This document shows positions 15,406-24,674 of a stretch of 64,000 bases of DNA, piece after piece (the stretch's first letter is position 1; the number at the start of each line of letters is the position of its first letter). Source of the stretch: Thiocapsa marina 5811 (GTDB taxonomy: Bacteria; Pseudomonadota; Gammaproteobacteria; Chromatiales; Chromatiaceae); the NCBI RefSeq assembly GCF_000223985.1, contig NZ_AFWV01000010.1:1-64000 (forward strand). Direction: 5' to 3'. Below the pieces are notes generated by a model. The model saw only the letters and a list, made by a program, of their open reading frames with translations, was not told the DNA's origin and searched no databases. Both the position numbers and the translations under genes were made by a program.

Positions 15406-17319
15406 TCAGCGATCGAGCCCGCCGTCGTCGGACTTGGCTCCGGTCTCAGGCGCCGGCGCCGGCGCCGGCGCCGCCATCAGCCCCGGCAGCTTGTCGCCGC
15501 CGTTGGCGATGTACAGATGCACATCGCGCTGCGGGAACGGGATACCGATGTCGGCGGCATCGAAGCGCATCTTCACCTCCCGCGTGATGTCCCAGAAGAC
15601 CGTCCAGTAGTCGGCGGTCTTGGTCCAGGGTCGCACGATGAAGTTGACCGACGAGTCCGCCAGTGCACTCATGCGGATGGTCGGCGAAGGCTCCTGCAAT
15701 ACCTGCGGATGGGCGTTGACGATCTCTTCCAGAATCGCCTGGGCCTGGTCGATGTCGTCGTCGTAACCGATGCCGAATTCCATGTCCACACGCCGCTCGG
15801 TGACGCCGCTGGCATTGGTGATGACGTCTCCCCAAACGCGATTGTTCGGCACCACCATCTTCTTGTTGTCGAAGGTCTTGATGGTGGTCGAGACCAGGTT
15901 CACCGATTCCACCGAGCCGGAGACACCGCCCGCGTCGACCACGTCGCCGACGTCGAACGGCTTGAAGAACAGGATCATGAGGCCGCTGGCGAAATTGCTC
16001 AGGGAGTCCTGCAACGCGAAGGCGACGACGAAGCCGGCGGCGCCGAGCATGGCCAGCAGCGGACCGATACTCACCTCCAGCGACGCCAGCGCCATAATCA
16101 AACCGATGGCCAGAACGACCCATCGCACCGCCTTGACAACAAAGTCCTCCAGCAGTTTCGATGCACCCGGCACGCGACGCACGGCACGGTGAATCAGGCC
16201 GCTGGCGATGCCGGCGATGATCCAGGCAACCAGCAGGATGCCGATGAAGCTCGCCAGATTGACGGCCCAGCGCGTACCACCCTCGTCCGACATGGCCCAA
16301 CCCTTGATGGCGAGCCAGGCGGACGTGGTGTCTTTGACATCGAGCTCGATGCCTTTCACGGCGGAGGCATAGAGCTTGTAATCCGCGATCTTGGCCAGCG
16401 TGTCGGCGTCGCCCTCGTCGGTCTTGGCCTCCAAAGCGGTGAGCACGGACTTGAACTGATCCAGCAGCAGCGTGCGCTGCTCACGCAAGTCCGCGACCGC
16501 TTCCAACAGGGCCACCTTCTCGTCTTTCTTCGACTCCGCGGCCTGCTCGCCGACGGCAGCGGCTGCGCCGGCGTCGAGCGCGTCGGCCGCCTCCATCGTC
16601 TGTGCCGAGTCCCTCTCGGCGTTCGCAACATCCGCGGCCCTTTCCGCCACGACATCGGTGGCCTCTTCGGCCTGTCCCGTCGCATCACGCACCTCTTGCG
16701 CCGCGGTGAGCAACACCTCTCCGGTCTTGCCCTTGGCCTCGTCGACCACCTCCGTCAAGTCGTCGACGGCAGCGCCGGCCGCCTGCGCGGCGTCCTCGGT
16801 CGCTTCGAGCTTGGCCTTGACCTCCTCGGAGAGCTCGTCGCGTATCGCTGCGCTGCGCTCCGCCGCACCGGCTGCCTCCTCGACGCGCTGTTTCACGATG
16901 TCCATCTGCTCGCGTGCGTCGGCAGCGGCGGCGTCCGCCTTCGCGATGGCATCCTCGTCACCGCTTGCGCGGGCCTCGGTCGCCTGCTTGCCGACCTCTT
17001 CGAGCTGCTGCTTGGCCTTGGCGGCCGCTTCCTCGATTGCTTGCGCCTTGTCGATCTCCTGGTTCTGACGCTTCACGGCGATCTCGGCTCTGGAGATCTC
17101 CTCGGCCTTACTCTGCACCAAACCTTGCCAGGCTTCCGCTTCGATCAGCAATTGCGCCTTGGTCAGCGGTTTGAGCAACAGGCCCAATTCATCGACCGGG
17201 ATCGACGGGTCCGCGGTTGTCACCGGCTCGGGTGCGGCCGCCTTCTCCTCGGCCATCGCCGCGACGCAGAGCAACGACAGGGCCATTGCCAAAAGAAAGG
17301 GTAAGCGCATCATTTGCAT
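15406..17319 (-). CDS. MscS-family mechanosensitive channel with coiled-coil domain
   Basis: I chose ATG 17319, which has GAGGAG 5 nt upstream, giving 637 residues. It opens with a signal peptide (LPFLLAMALSLLCVAAMAEE). About 300 residues of Ala/Glu/Lys-rich coiled coil follow, then two or more membrane segments near 370-430. The MscS pore helix comes next (LLAMLGAAGFVVAFALQDSL), then a beta domain (KPFDVGDVVDAGG..GSVE.V....T.IKTFDNKKMVVPN) and the cytoplasmic vestibule. It ends in an Ala-Pro repeat. It would open under membrane tension to release solutes. The long periplasmic part recalls MscK/YbdG-type relatives and may sense the cell wall. Confidence 0.85.
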   Translation of the reverse strand: MQMMRLPFLLAMALSLLCVAAMAEEKAAAPEPVTTADPSIPVDELGLLLKPLTKAQLLIEAEAWQGLVQSKAEEISRAEIAVKRQNQEIDKAQAIEEAAAKAKQQLEEVGKQATEARASGDEDAIAKADAAAADAREQMDIVKQRVEEAAGAAERSAAIRDELSEEVKAKLEATEDAAQAAGAAVDDLTEVVDEAKGKTGEVLLTAAQEVRDATGQAEEATDVVAERAADVANAERDSAQTMEAADALDAGAAAAVGEQAAESKKDEKVALLEAVADLREQRTLLLDQFKSVLTALEAKTDEGDADTLAKIADYKLYASAVKGIELDVKDTTSAWLAIKGWAMSDEGGTRWAVNLASFIGILLVAWIIAGIASGLIHRAVRRVPGASKLLEDFVVKAVRWVVLAIGLIMALASLEVSIGPLLAMLGAAGFVVAFALQDSLSNFASGLMILFFKPFDVGDVVDAGGVSGSVESVNLVSTTIKTFDNKKMVVPNNRVWGDVITNASGVTERRVDMEFGIGYDDDIDQAQAILEEIVNAHPQVLQEPSPTIRMSALADSSVNFIVRPWTKTADYWTVFWDITREVKMRFDAADIGIPFPQRDVHLYIANGGDKLPGLMAAPAPAPAPETGAKSDDGGLDR

Positions 17320-17873
17320 GAATGACTCCTCTACGAGTTGGTGGCTGGAATGGACTGGCGAGCAGTGTGGTGTGAACGGCAATCGATGTTGAGCGGCGGC
17401 CCGGAGGGCCTAGAGCGCCAGCATGCCCGAGAGCATTGGTTACCGAGACGGAGCGGTGATCAGGCCTTGTCCTCGGAGGGCAGCACCTTGGATACCGCTC
17501 ACACGGGAGACACGATGTCTTTAACCGCACGCCTCCTCGATGCGCGCGGGTTGTGCTTCGAACGAACGAATCCCTCGACACAGAGTAAGATCGAGGGACA
17601 CGTTATGCATGAGTCTAACGCAGCAACGCCTCTAGCCGGGAGGGTTGCTGCCTTGTAGCCGATAGATCAAAGGGGCCTTGAAAGCTTTCGCCCGGCAGAT
17701 CCACGCCGATGCGGTCGAGCCGGCCGAGCCGGCTCCCGCAAGCCAGAACCTAAAGCACGGCGCGACTGACGGTGAGGGGGCGTCACCGGTTGAAGTACGA
17801 AAGCCACGTTTTTTGCCCAGCATTCCGGGATTTCATGGACCCTACCCTGCCGCCGACGAGCCGGATACGGACA

Positions 17874-17903
17874 CAAAAAAACCGGGCGCCTTGCGGCGCC
17901 CGG
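17874..17903 (-). terminator. rho-independent terminator (minus strand)
   Basis: A perfect 9-bp stem, CCGGGCGCC (17882-17890) with GGCGCCCGG (17895-17903), loop of 4. On the minus strand it is followed by seven T (A run at 17875-17881 on plus). No protein gene on the minus strand ends here. Confidence 0.8.
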
Positions 17904-17937
17904 CCAATATCGAGCCAACTCGGGGCACTCGGCCCGG
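17874..17937 (-). ncRNA. candidate small RNA (promoter-to-terminator unit)
   Basis: A predicted start about 7 nt after the -10 box and the terminator ending near 17874 define a ~64-nt transcript with no reading frame of use. Half of it is the terminator hairpin; the rest is a G/C-rich 5' segment. The existence of the RNA is inferred from the signals only. Confidence 0.4.
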
Positions 17938-17943
17938 TCAGCT

Positions 17944-17972
17944 TCATTATTCGAACAGTTTGCTCTTGTCAA
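17944..17972 (-). promoter_or_regulatory. sigma-70-like promoter for the small RNA
   Basis: On the minus strand, a consensus TTGACA (17972-17967) is followed after 17 nt by TAATGA (17949-17944), or after 16 nt by ATAATG. A perfect -35 box with correct spacing is rare in this GC-rich DNA. It points at the terminator at 17874-17903. Confidence 0.5.
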
Positions 17973-18281
17973 CCGCGCCGGCGCTGAACGCGCTTGACGC
18001 TGGTCCAGGTCTTTGTCTCTATTATCGTGGACCGCGTTGACGAAGCATTTTCAGTTCTCCTCGTCTACAAAATTGTCATCAATCCGAACATCCCGCCGCG
18101 ATCGCTTTGCCCGGAACAGACATTCTCCGGACACAGCGCTTTTCGTTGTCTCGGTCTATCGCTAAGCTGGTGCGAGGGTAGAGACTGCCCCGATCGCGGT
18201 CAAAACAGAATTTTGGCCTGCTTTCATAAATCTGCTTTATTAGGTATTTCTGATGACTCCGGGACCGGCAGAGGAAAGCGG

Positions 18282-18698
18282 ATGAGTCGAGCACGAATTT
18301 GGTTAACGACCGGCGCGACCTGCGGGTTCGTCACGGTCGCGCTGGGAGCCTTCGGGGCACACGGTTTACGAGAGATCGTGAGCCCAGAGCGGCTCGCGAA
18401 CTGGGCGACCGCGACGGACTACTTGGGTTTGCACGCGCTTGCGATCCTGGCCTGCGGGCTGTGGCTGCTGCAGCGACCCGCCGATGGTCTCGTCCATCGG
18501 GCGGCCGGGGCATTTTTGGCCGGCATTGTGCTTTTCAGCGGCAGTCTCTTTGCGCTCGTGCTGACGGGTCAGCGTGCGATCGGGATGATCACCCCGGTTG
18601 GCGGTTTGCTCCTGCTTGCGGGCTGGGCGCTGCTTGTCGCCGGTGCCCGAGGTCTCCGGGAGGGCGCCCATACGGACTCCCGGCCCGGAGCGGATTGA
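18282..18698 (+). CDS. DUF423 family membrane protein
   Basis: 138 residues from ATG 18282, with GAGGAAA 5-11 nt upstream. It has four predicted membrane helices. The family signature is near the N-terminus (GATCGFVTVALGAFGAHGL) and later GGLLLLAGW. DUF423/YgdD proteins are small inner-membrane proteins of unknown function. Typical length is 120-135, so this is complete. rsmE follows 10 bp later and is probably cotranscribed. The frame opens much further upstream but without family similarity. Confidence 0.85.
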   Translation: MSRARIWLTTGATCGFVTVALGAFGAHGLREIVSPERLANWATATDYLGLHALAILACGLWLLQRPADGLVHRAAGAFLAGIVLFSGSLFALVLTGQRAIGMITPVGGLLLLAGWALLVAGARGLREGAHTDSRPGAD

Positions 18699-18708
18699 CG
18701 TCTCGCCG

Positions 18709-19440
18709 ATGCGAATCCCGCGCGTCTATGTCGACCTGCCTCTGGAGCCCGGCACGGCCCTCGAGCTGCCGTCGGCTCAAGCCCGCCACCTCACCCAAGT
18801 CCTGCGCCTACCGACCGAGACGCCCCTGGTGTTGTTCAACGGCGACGGCTATGACTATCCCGCGCACCTGATCCGCGTCGAGCGGAGCGGGACAGCAGCG
18901 CTGATCGGCACGCCCGGGGCCCCGGAGCGAGTCCCGCCGTTGAACATCCACCTCGCGCTCGGCGTTTCCAAAGGCGAGCGGATGGACTACGCGCTGCAGA
19001 AGTCCGTCGAGCTCGGGGTCGGCCGCGTCACGCCCCTCTTCACAGAGCGTAGCCAGGTTCACCTGAGTGGCCCGAGACTCGAACGGAGGCTCGAACATTG
19101 GCGTGGCGTCCTCATCGGGGCCTGCGAGCAATCGGGGCGGCGAAGGCTGCCGTATCTCGCCGCTGCGGCGACCTACTCGGATTGGCTGAGCAAGCATGCG
19201 GACGGCGGACTGCTGCTCGACCCGGAGGCCGATCGGCCATTGACCGCCCTATCCGCCCCGGTCGCGACCATCACCCTGTTGATCGGCCCGGAAGGCGGAC
19301 TCAGCCCGCGCGAACGCACCGGGGCTCGCACGCGAGGCTTCGAGGGCGTGCGCCTGGGGCCTCGGATCCTACGCACCGAGACGGCCCCACTCGCCGCTAT
19401 CGCCGTTATCCAAGCGCTCTGGGGGGATCTCGGCGACTAG
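18709..19440 (+). CDS. rsmE: 16S rRNA m3U1498 methyltransferase RsmE
   Basis: 243 residues from ATG 18709, matching E. coli RsmE in length. It has an N-terminal PUA-like domain (MRIPRVYVDLPLEPG...ARHLTQVLRL) and a C-terminal SPOUT knot (LLIGPEGGLSPRE, then LGPRILRTETAPLAAIAVIQALWGD). It methylates N3 of U1498 in 16S rRNA using SAM. The linker motif SKGERMDYALQKSVELGV is the family signature. It is likely in one unit with the DUF423 gene. Confidence 0.93.
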   Translation: MRIPRVYVDLPLEPGTALELPSAQARHLTQVLRLPTETPLVLFNGDGYDYPAHLIRVERSGTAALIGTPGAPERVPPLNIHLALGVSKGERMDYALQKSVELGVGRVTPLFTERSQVHLSGPRLERRLEHWRGVLIGACEQSGRRRLPYLAAAATYSDWLSKHADGGLLLDPEADRPLTALSAPVATITLLIGPEGGLSPRERTGARTRGFEGVRLGPRILRTETAPLAAIAVIQALWGDLGD

Positions 19441-19454
19441 AGGCAGCGCGATCG

Positions 19455-21914
19455 TCATTCCACCCCATCCAAACGCAACTTGACCAAGGCGTCCAGGACG
19501 GCTTGAAGGAGTTTCGCTTGTCGTGCTCGCGGCTCGTCCGACGCCTGTCGATCGACGATCAATCCGCGCCTCACGCTCTCCAAATCATCGAGGATCTCCC
19601 CCAAGCGACCGCAGAGCTCGCGCTGCACGAGACCCTCGCCCATGGCGTCCGCGGATTCGCCCGGCGGCCTCCCGTTCGGGTGTGGATTGCTCTGGAGACG
19701 ATCGACAAGATCCCGTAGACGTGCCAGACCAAGGTCGAGTGCATCCAAGCCCGAGATCAGTCGCGCATGGGTGATGTCCAACGCTGCGCGACAGCGCGTA
19801 ATCTCGGCAATCTGCTCCGCGAGCGAGACGGCCGCCGGGACCGGATCCGCGCCCGGTATCGGCAAGGCCGAAGGAGCCGGCGCCGACTGAGTCACGGGAC
19901 CATCCAAAGGCTCCGTCCCCGGGTCGGTCAGGGTAGAGAGCGCCTGCTCGAGCTCCTCGGCGAGGGCCTGTTCCGAGCGTTCGAGTGCGCCGCCGGAAGC
20001 GGAGCACGCATCCGCTGCCTCGCTATCGGGTAGCTCATCCACATCCGGCAGCACCCATTCGCCCGGCGTCTCCGGGGCGGCCTCGAAGGTATCGAGCAGG
20101 TCCTCGATGGGGATCTGCGGAACATCGTCCAACCGCGCCGAACCATCCAGCGGGACGAGTGCCGACAAGCCGTCGACATCGAGGTCCGTATCCGCATCCG
20201 TCGCCGCTTCGGCGATCTGCCCGGCGCGCGCGACCAGCGCCTTGACGACGGAGGCGCCCCCCTCGGCCGCTCCGTGCACCAACGCCGGAAGCTGATCCAG
20301 CACCTCGGCGATGAAGCTCGTCGCCGCAGGATCGCGTGTCGGCTGCGCCGCCACACGGACTAGAAGCTCCTCGACCGACGCGGCAACCTCCGCAACCCGT
20401 CGGGCCCCGACGAGCAGACCGCTGCCCTTGATGACGGAGAAATGACGCTTCAACCCGGTCACGACCGAGGCGTCCCGTGGATCGAGCGACCACCGGGCAA
20501 GCCGCTCCCGCGCGGAGGCCATCTCCTCGTCGATCTCTTCGAGAAAGATCTCCATGAGCTCCGGAGCAATCCTCTCCTCCGCGGGCGTCGGGATCAGCGG
20601 GGGGGGCGACCCTTCCGAGGGCACGCCCCTCGGCGCTCCGAGCGGCATGGCCGGAGCCCCGCGCTGCGCGCTCGCGCGCGCGAGCGCGGACAACGCCGCC
20701 TCGGCACACCCCGTCGGGGACGGCATTGCAAGCCCTGCGGCCAGGCATGCGTCGATCTCTCGTCCCAAACAGCCCAGCGCCTGTGCCAACGGCGCAGGCC
20801 CGTCATCGACCGACGGCGCGCCACGACCGGTGTCGTGTCGACGCACCCAGTCTCCGCAGGCCGCAGCGAGATCCGCAGCTTCGGTCAGCCCGAGCAGGCG
20901 CAGAACGCCGGCAAGTCGGGCAAGCATCGCCGTGACCTCATCCGCGCGTCGGGAGATATCCGGAACGCGGCCATCACCGAACAGCAACGCGATGCCCCCC
21001 CGAAGCGCATGATCGAGCTCACCCAAAGCGGCACGCGTCAGCTCGGCCGGCGCCATCCCGGGACCGGGCGACGGCGCTTGCACGGCGACACCTTCCTCCA
21101 CCCAGGTTTGCACGATCGATTCCAAGGCCAGCAGATCGGCGACCAAGGACTCCAGACGTGTCGACTGCTCGGAGGAGTCGGCCGACACCAGCGCCTTCGC
21201 CTGGTCGGCGATCGCCCCCAGACGCGGCGCAAGCCGACAGGCATCGGTCGGATCGAGGACACCGACGACTTCGTGGAGTGCCGCATAGGCGGCATCAAGC
21301 GCTGCCGGATCGACGAATGCGCCGCGGTCGATCAGCTCCAGCAGCTCCTCGAGAGCAACGAATTCGGCAAGTCTGCCGGCCGTGCGATCGAGATCATCGT
21401 CTCGGGCGGGCGATATTCGATCGCGACGCGCACTCGGCGCGGACCCGACCGTCTCGGACGAGCGGTACACGGCAGCCAGATCCATCACCCGGCGGTCTCC
21501 CGGCTCCAAGCCTCCCAGCACATCCAAAAGCCGATCGATCAGCGCTCGAGCCTCGTCCTCCGGCCAAACGGGCGGCTGCCGAGCAAGTGGCTTCAAGACC
21601 CGATCGAGCTGCCCCATCAAGGCGCGCGCACCCGCATCGCCGCCCAATCGTCCGTCATGCAGCGCGACGGCAAAGATCTCCGCCAGAGCGAAGAGGTCGG
21701 CCAGCATCCCGCCGCCCAGACCGGCGCTCACCTTTCGAAACAAGGTCTCGAGGCGCATCAGCCCCCGCGGATCCGCTGCGTCTCGATACCAGGCGACCAG
21801 ACCGCGATGAAACTTCGGACGCACCCGCCGCATCACCTCGGAGAGCGTCTGAAGAGTCGTTGTCGAACGCGACATCTCGGCGTCGATCTCGACAGACAGG
21901 CGCGGATCAGCCAT
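19455..21914 (-). CDS. FimL/ChpA-N-like protein with degenerate Hpt
   Basis: 819 residues from ATG 21914, which overlaps the pilG-like stop (ATGGCTGA). It is helical throughout and resembles the N-terminal part of ChpA and FimL of type IV pilus signalling. An Hpt-like block at about 488-500 reads LKRHFSVIKGSG. In active Hpt domains the equivalent is R-x-F-H-T-L-K-G-S, so the phospho-His is Ser here and phosphotransfer is not expected. No CheA kinase or receiver domain follows. It may be a scaffold for PilG, as FimL is in Pseudomonas. The C-terminal 300 residues are acidic and Pro-rich, then a coiled coil. Confidence 0.7.
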   Translation of the reverse strand: MADPRLSVEIDAEMSRSTTTLQTLSEVMRRVRPKFHRGLVAWYRDAADPRGLMRLETLFRKVSAGLGGGMLADLFALAEIFAVALHDGRLGGDAGARALMGQLDRVLKPLARQPPVWPEDEARALIDRLLDVLGGLEPGDRRVMDLAAVYRSSETVGSAPSARRDRISPARDDDLDRTAGRLAEFVALEELLELIDRGAFVDPAALDAAYAALHEVVGVLDPTDACRLAPRLGAIADQAKALVSADSSEQSTRLESLVADLLALESIVQTWVEEGVAVQAPSPGPGMAPAELTRAALGELDHALRGGIALLFGDGRVPDISRRADEVTAMLARLAGVLRLLGLTEAADLAAACGDWVRRHDTGRGAPSVDDGPAPLAQALGCLGREIDACLAAGLAMPSPTGCAEAALSALARASAQRGAPAMPLGAPRGVPSEGSPPPLIPTPAEERIAPELMEIFLEEIDEEMASARERLARWSLDPRDASVVTGLKRHFSVIKGSGLLVGARRVAEVAASVEELLVRVAAQPTRDPAATSFIAEVLDQLPALVHGAAEGGASVVKALVARAGQIAEAATDADTDLDVDGLSALVPLDGSARLDDVPQIPIEDLLDTFEAAPETPGEWVLPDVDELPDSEAADACSASGGALERSEQALAEELEQALSTLTDPGTEPLDGPVTQSAPAPSALPIPGADPVPAAVSLAEQIAEITRCRAALDITHARLISGLDALDLGLARLRDLVDRLQSNPHPNGRPPGESADAMGEGLVQRELCGRLGEILDDLESVRRGLIVDRQASDEPRARQAKLLQAVLDALVKLRLDGVE

Positions 21915-22359
21915 CGGAGAGTGCCCCGGCAACGGCATTCAACAGCTCATCGGCGGTGAAAGGCTTCGCAAGACAAGACCGCGCCCCGGCCAAATGGGCC
22001 CGAACGCGGTCATATAGCCCTCCGCAATCCGAGAGGATCACCACTGGCAGGTCAGCAAGCCCGGGGGCTCGTTTGACGAGTGCGCAGGCCTGGAACCCGT
22101 CCAGCCGCGGCATCCGACTATCGAGAAGCAGAAGATCGGGCTTCACATCAAGCAACATCCCGAGCGCATCGAGGCCGTCGAGCGCAACCTCGACACGGTA
22201 ACCGCGATCGCTCAGAAGCTTGGCGGCGAAGCGGCGAGCCACCGGACTGTCGTCCGCCAGCAGGATCCCGGCATCGCCTCGCGCAAGAGGCGCCGGCAGC
22301 GATCGAGCGGGCAGCCGATCCGACGCAGGCGAATCGGACGGAGCCGGAACCTTCGTCAT
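21907..22359 (-). CDS. pilG: PilG-like single-domain response regulator
   Basis: 150 residues from ATG 22359: a flexible N-terminal tail of ~30 residues, then one receiver domain. Key residues are D36/D37 (ILLADDSP), phospho-acceptor D80 (LLLLDSRMPRLDG), S110 (VVILSD) and K132 (AKPF). No output domain follows. Its place divergent from gshB equals pilG in Pseudomonas aeruginosa, where PilG controls pilus extension and cAMP. The longer open frame upstream is the shadow of gshB. It is transcribed with the fimL-like gene. Confidence 0.75.
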   Translation of the reverse strand: MTKVPAPSDSPASDRLPARSLPAPLARGDAGILLADDSPVARRFAAKLLSDRGYRVEVALDGLDALGMLLDVKPDLLLLDSRMPRLDGFQACALVKRAPGLADLPVVILSDCGGLYDRVRAHLAGARSCLAKPFTADELLNAVAGALSDG

Positions 22360-22401
22360 CGTCACTGACAAGCCCCCGACCACTGAAGTACACTCGCGCG
22401 C

Positions 22402-23358
22402 ATGCCTATCGATCTCGGCGTCGTGATGGATCCGATCGGATCCATCAACATCAAGAAGGACAGTACCTTCGCCATGCTGTTGGCCGCGCAGAGGCGCGGC
22501 TGGCCCTTGTGGTACATGGAGGTCGCGGATCTGTCGTTGCGCGACGGTCGCACCCTCGCGCGGATGCGCCCGCTCGAGGTCGTCGACGATCCGGCGGGTT
22601 GGTATCGCCTCGGGCCAGAGATCGAGCGCCCGCTCGATGCGCTGGGAGCGGTCTTGATGCGCAAGGATCCGCCGTTCGACATCGAATATATCTTCACGAC
22701 CTATCTCCTCGAGCAGGCCCACGCGGCCGGCTGCTTGGTCGTCAATCACCCGCGCAGTCTGCGCGACGCCAACGAAAAGGTCTTTACCGCGGCCTTTCCG
22801 AAGTGTACACCGCCCACCCTGATCACGCGCCGCTCCGGAGCGATTCGGGACTTCCATCGTGAGCACGGCGACATCATCCTCAAGCCGCTCGACGGTATGG
22901 GCGGCGCCTCTGTATTTCGCGTGCGCACGGACGACCCGAACCTGAGCGTCATCATCGAGGCCCTCACGCTGCACGGTCGACGTTTCTGCATGGCCCAGCG
23001 CTTCATCCCCGAGATCCGCGACGGCGACAAGCGCATCCTGATGGTCGACGGAGAGCCGGCACCTTACTGTCTTGCGCGTATCCCGGCACCGGGCGAGACG
23101 CGCGGCAACCTCGCTGCAGGAGCATCTTCCGAGGCGCGGCCCTTGACCGAGCGGGATCGCTGGATCGCCGCACAGGTCGGCCCGCAGCTGCGCGCCCGCG
23201 AGATCCTCTTCGCCGGTCTGGACGTGATCGGGGACTATCTGACCGAGGTCAACGTGACCAGCCCGACCTGTATCCGCGAGATCGATGCCGCATACGGCAC
23301 CGACATCGCGGGGGATCTGATGGACGCGATTCAGGCCCGAGTCATGCGTCGCACCTGA
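22402..23358 (+). CDS. gshB: glutathione synthetase
   Basis: 318 residues, the normal length. The N-terminus MPIDLGVVMDPIGSINIKKDSTFAML is the GshB signature. The ATP-grasp domain shows KPLDGMGGASVFR and the metal-binding end YLTEVNVTSPTCIREID. It joins gamma-glutamylcysteine and glycine using ATP to make glutathione. It diverges from pilG with only 42 bp between, so promoters must overlap. It is followed closely by apbE. Confidence 0.95.
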   Translation: MPIDLGVVMDPIGSINIKKDSTFAMLLAAQRRGWPLWYMEVADLSLRDGRTLARMRPLEVVDDPAGWYRLGPEIERPLDALGAVLMRKDPPFDIEYIFTTYLLEQAHAAGCLVVNHPRSLRDANEKVFTAAFPKCTPPTLITRRSGAIRDFHREHGDIILKPLDGMGGASVFRVRTDDPNLSVIIEALTLHGRRFCMAQRFIPEIRDGDKRILMVDGEPAPYCLARIPAPGETRGNLAAGASSEARPLTERDRWIAAQVGPQLRAREILFAGLDVIGDYLTEVNVTSPTCIREIDAAYGTDIAGDLMDAIQARVMRRT

Positions 23359-23434
23359 GACCTTGCCCACCGGTCACGCGACCCGCTCGGCCTTGCGAGC
23401 GAGCGCGACCGGCAACCCATTCCCGGAGGTGTCC

Positions 23435-24532
23435 GTGCTGTATTCACCCTCCCACCCCGACCGGATTCGGCGCTCGCCTCTATTGTGCGCACTCGCCGCT
23501 GCCCTCTTCGGACTCGCCGGCTGCGGACAGGAGACCCCGGTCACCACCATCCGTTTCGACGCCTTCGGAGGTCAGGTGGACCTGAGCCTGGTCAGCGTGA
23601 ACCGGCAACAGGCACAAGAGGCGGCATCCCTCGTCCAACAGGACTTCGCCTTCCTGCAGGACGCATGGCATTCCTGGGAGCCCGGCCCGATGGGGCGGGT
23701 CAATCAGCTGCTGCTAACCGAGGAGCCCTTCGTGGCCCCGCCGTCCACGATGCCGCTGGTGCGTCTGAGCAAGGACTTCGAGGAGAAAAGCGGCGGACTC
23801 TTTAATCCTGCAATCGGCTATCTGATGGACCTCTGGGGGTTCCATGCCGGCGCAGTGCGCAGCCGCCCGCCGCCGCCCGAACAACAAATCAAGCGTTTGG
23901 TCGCGGCAACACCCAGCATGCGCCAGATCGACATCGAGGGGCTCGAGCTGCACGGCCACAATCCGGCCATCAAGCTGGATTTCGACAGCATCGCCAAGAG
24001 CCATGCGCTGGACCTCGCCATCGAGCACCTGCGCGAACTGGGGATCAAGAGCGCGCTGGTACAGGCCGGCGGCGAGGTCCGCGTGATCGGAGATCGTAGC
24101 GGCCAGCCTTGGCGGATCACGATTCGTCGACCCAGCGGCGCGGGGGTGCTTGCCATCGTGCCGATGCGCGGCGACGAGAGCCTCGTCACCAAGGCAGACT
24201 ACGACCGGAACTTCGTGTTCAAGGGCGAGATCTATCACGCAATCATCGATCCGCGAACCGGCTCGCCCGCGCGCGGCACCCGCTCGGTGACCGTCCTGCA
24301 TCGGGATGCGACCACCGCGGCGGCAGCCGCCACGGCCATGTTCGTGGCGGGACCGAGCGATTGGGAGGCGGTGGCGCGCGCGATGGACATCGCCTATGTC
24401 CTTCTCGTCGATGCCGAAGGCACCCTGCACATGAACCAAGCGATGGCGGACCGGATCGAGCTGGTCGACACAAGTGCACCGATCGCGCCGAGGCAGCAGT
24501 CGAACGAGCTGCCCGAAGCGACAGGCCCTTGA
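23435..24532 (+). CDS. apbE: ApbE-like FAD:protein FMN transferase, lipoprotein
   Basis: I chose GTG 23435 because GGAGG (23425-23429) lies 5 nt upstream and because it gives a clean lipoprotein signal, LLCALAAALFGLAGC. It encodes 365 residues. The ApbE core is readable: FNPAIGYLMDLWGFH, LDFDSIAKSHALDLA, LVQAGGEVRVIG and YHAIIDPRTGSPARG. The family moves FMN from FAD onto Thr of Rnf/Nqr-type subunits outside the cytoplasm, using Mg2+. A longer frame to 23363 is less likely. Confidence 0.88.
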   Translation: MLYSPSHPDRIRRSPLLCALAAALFGLAGCGQETPVTTIRFDAFGGQVDLSLVSVNRQQAQEAASLVQQDFAFLQDAWHSWEPGPMGRVNQLLLTEEPFVAPPSTMPLVRLSKDFEEKSGGLFNPAIGYLMDLWGFHAGAVRSRPPPPEQQIKRLVAATPSMRQIDIEGLELHGHNPAIKLDFDSIAKSHALDLAIEHLRELGIKSALVQAGGEVRVIGDRSGQPWRITIRRPSGAGVLAIVPMRGDESLVTKADYDRNFVFKGEIYHAIIDPRTGSPARGTRSVTVLHRDATTAAAAATAMFVAGPSDWEAVARAMDIAYVLLVDAEGTLHMNQAMADRIELVDTSAPIAPRQQSNELPEATGP

Positions 24533-24585
24533 TCCCCGACCAGCCCCGCGGAAGAGTTGATTTCGACGACAGGACTTACCGACTT

Positions 24586-24669
24586 TAAACCGCGCATCCA
24601 CCAAGGGCGGGACGTTCCCAAGGCCGAAGTCAACATGAAAATCACGCATGTCGCTCTGGACGCGGTTTA
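24586..24669. repeat. stem-bounded intergenic element (copy a, type B)
   Basis: Ends TAAACCGCG (24586-24594) and CGCGGTTTA (24661-24669) are perfect inverted copies; length 84 bp. The interior end (TCGCTCTGGACGCGGTTTA) matches copies at 38274 and 41476. The right end is 5 bp before the TonB-family start codon. Confidence 0.8.
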
Positions 24670-24674
24670 GATCC

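Larger units (their letters stand above)
17320..18281. other. long intergenic region
   Basis: A 962-bp stretch between mscS-like and the DUF423 gene. Frames on both strands lack ribosome sites and motifs. The one clear signal is a minus-strand promoter plus terminator at 17874-17972. A second, plus-directed TTGAC at 17994 faces away from it, about 20 bp apart. The upstream DNA of the DUF423 gene (18000-18280) is A/T-richer. No tRNA or riboswitch was recognised. Confidence 0.35.
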
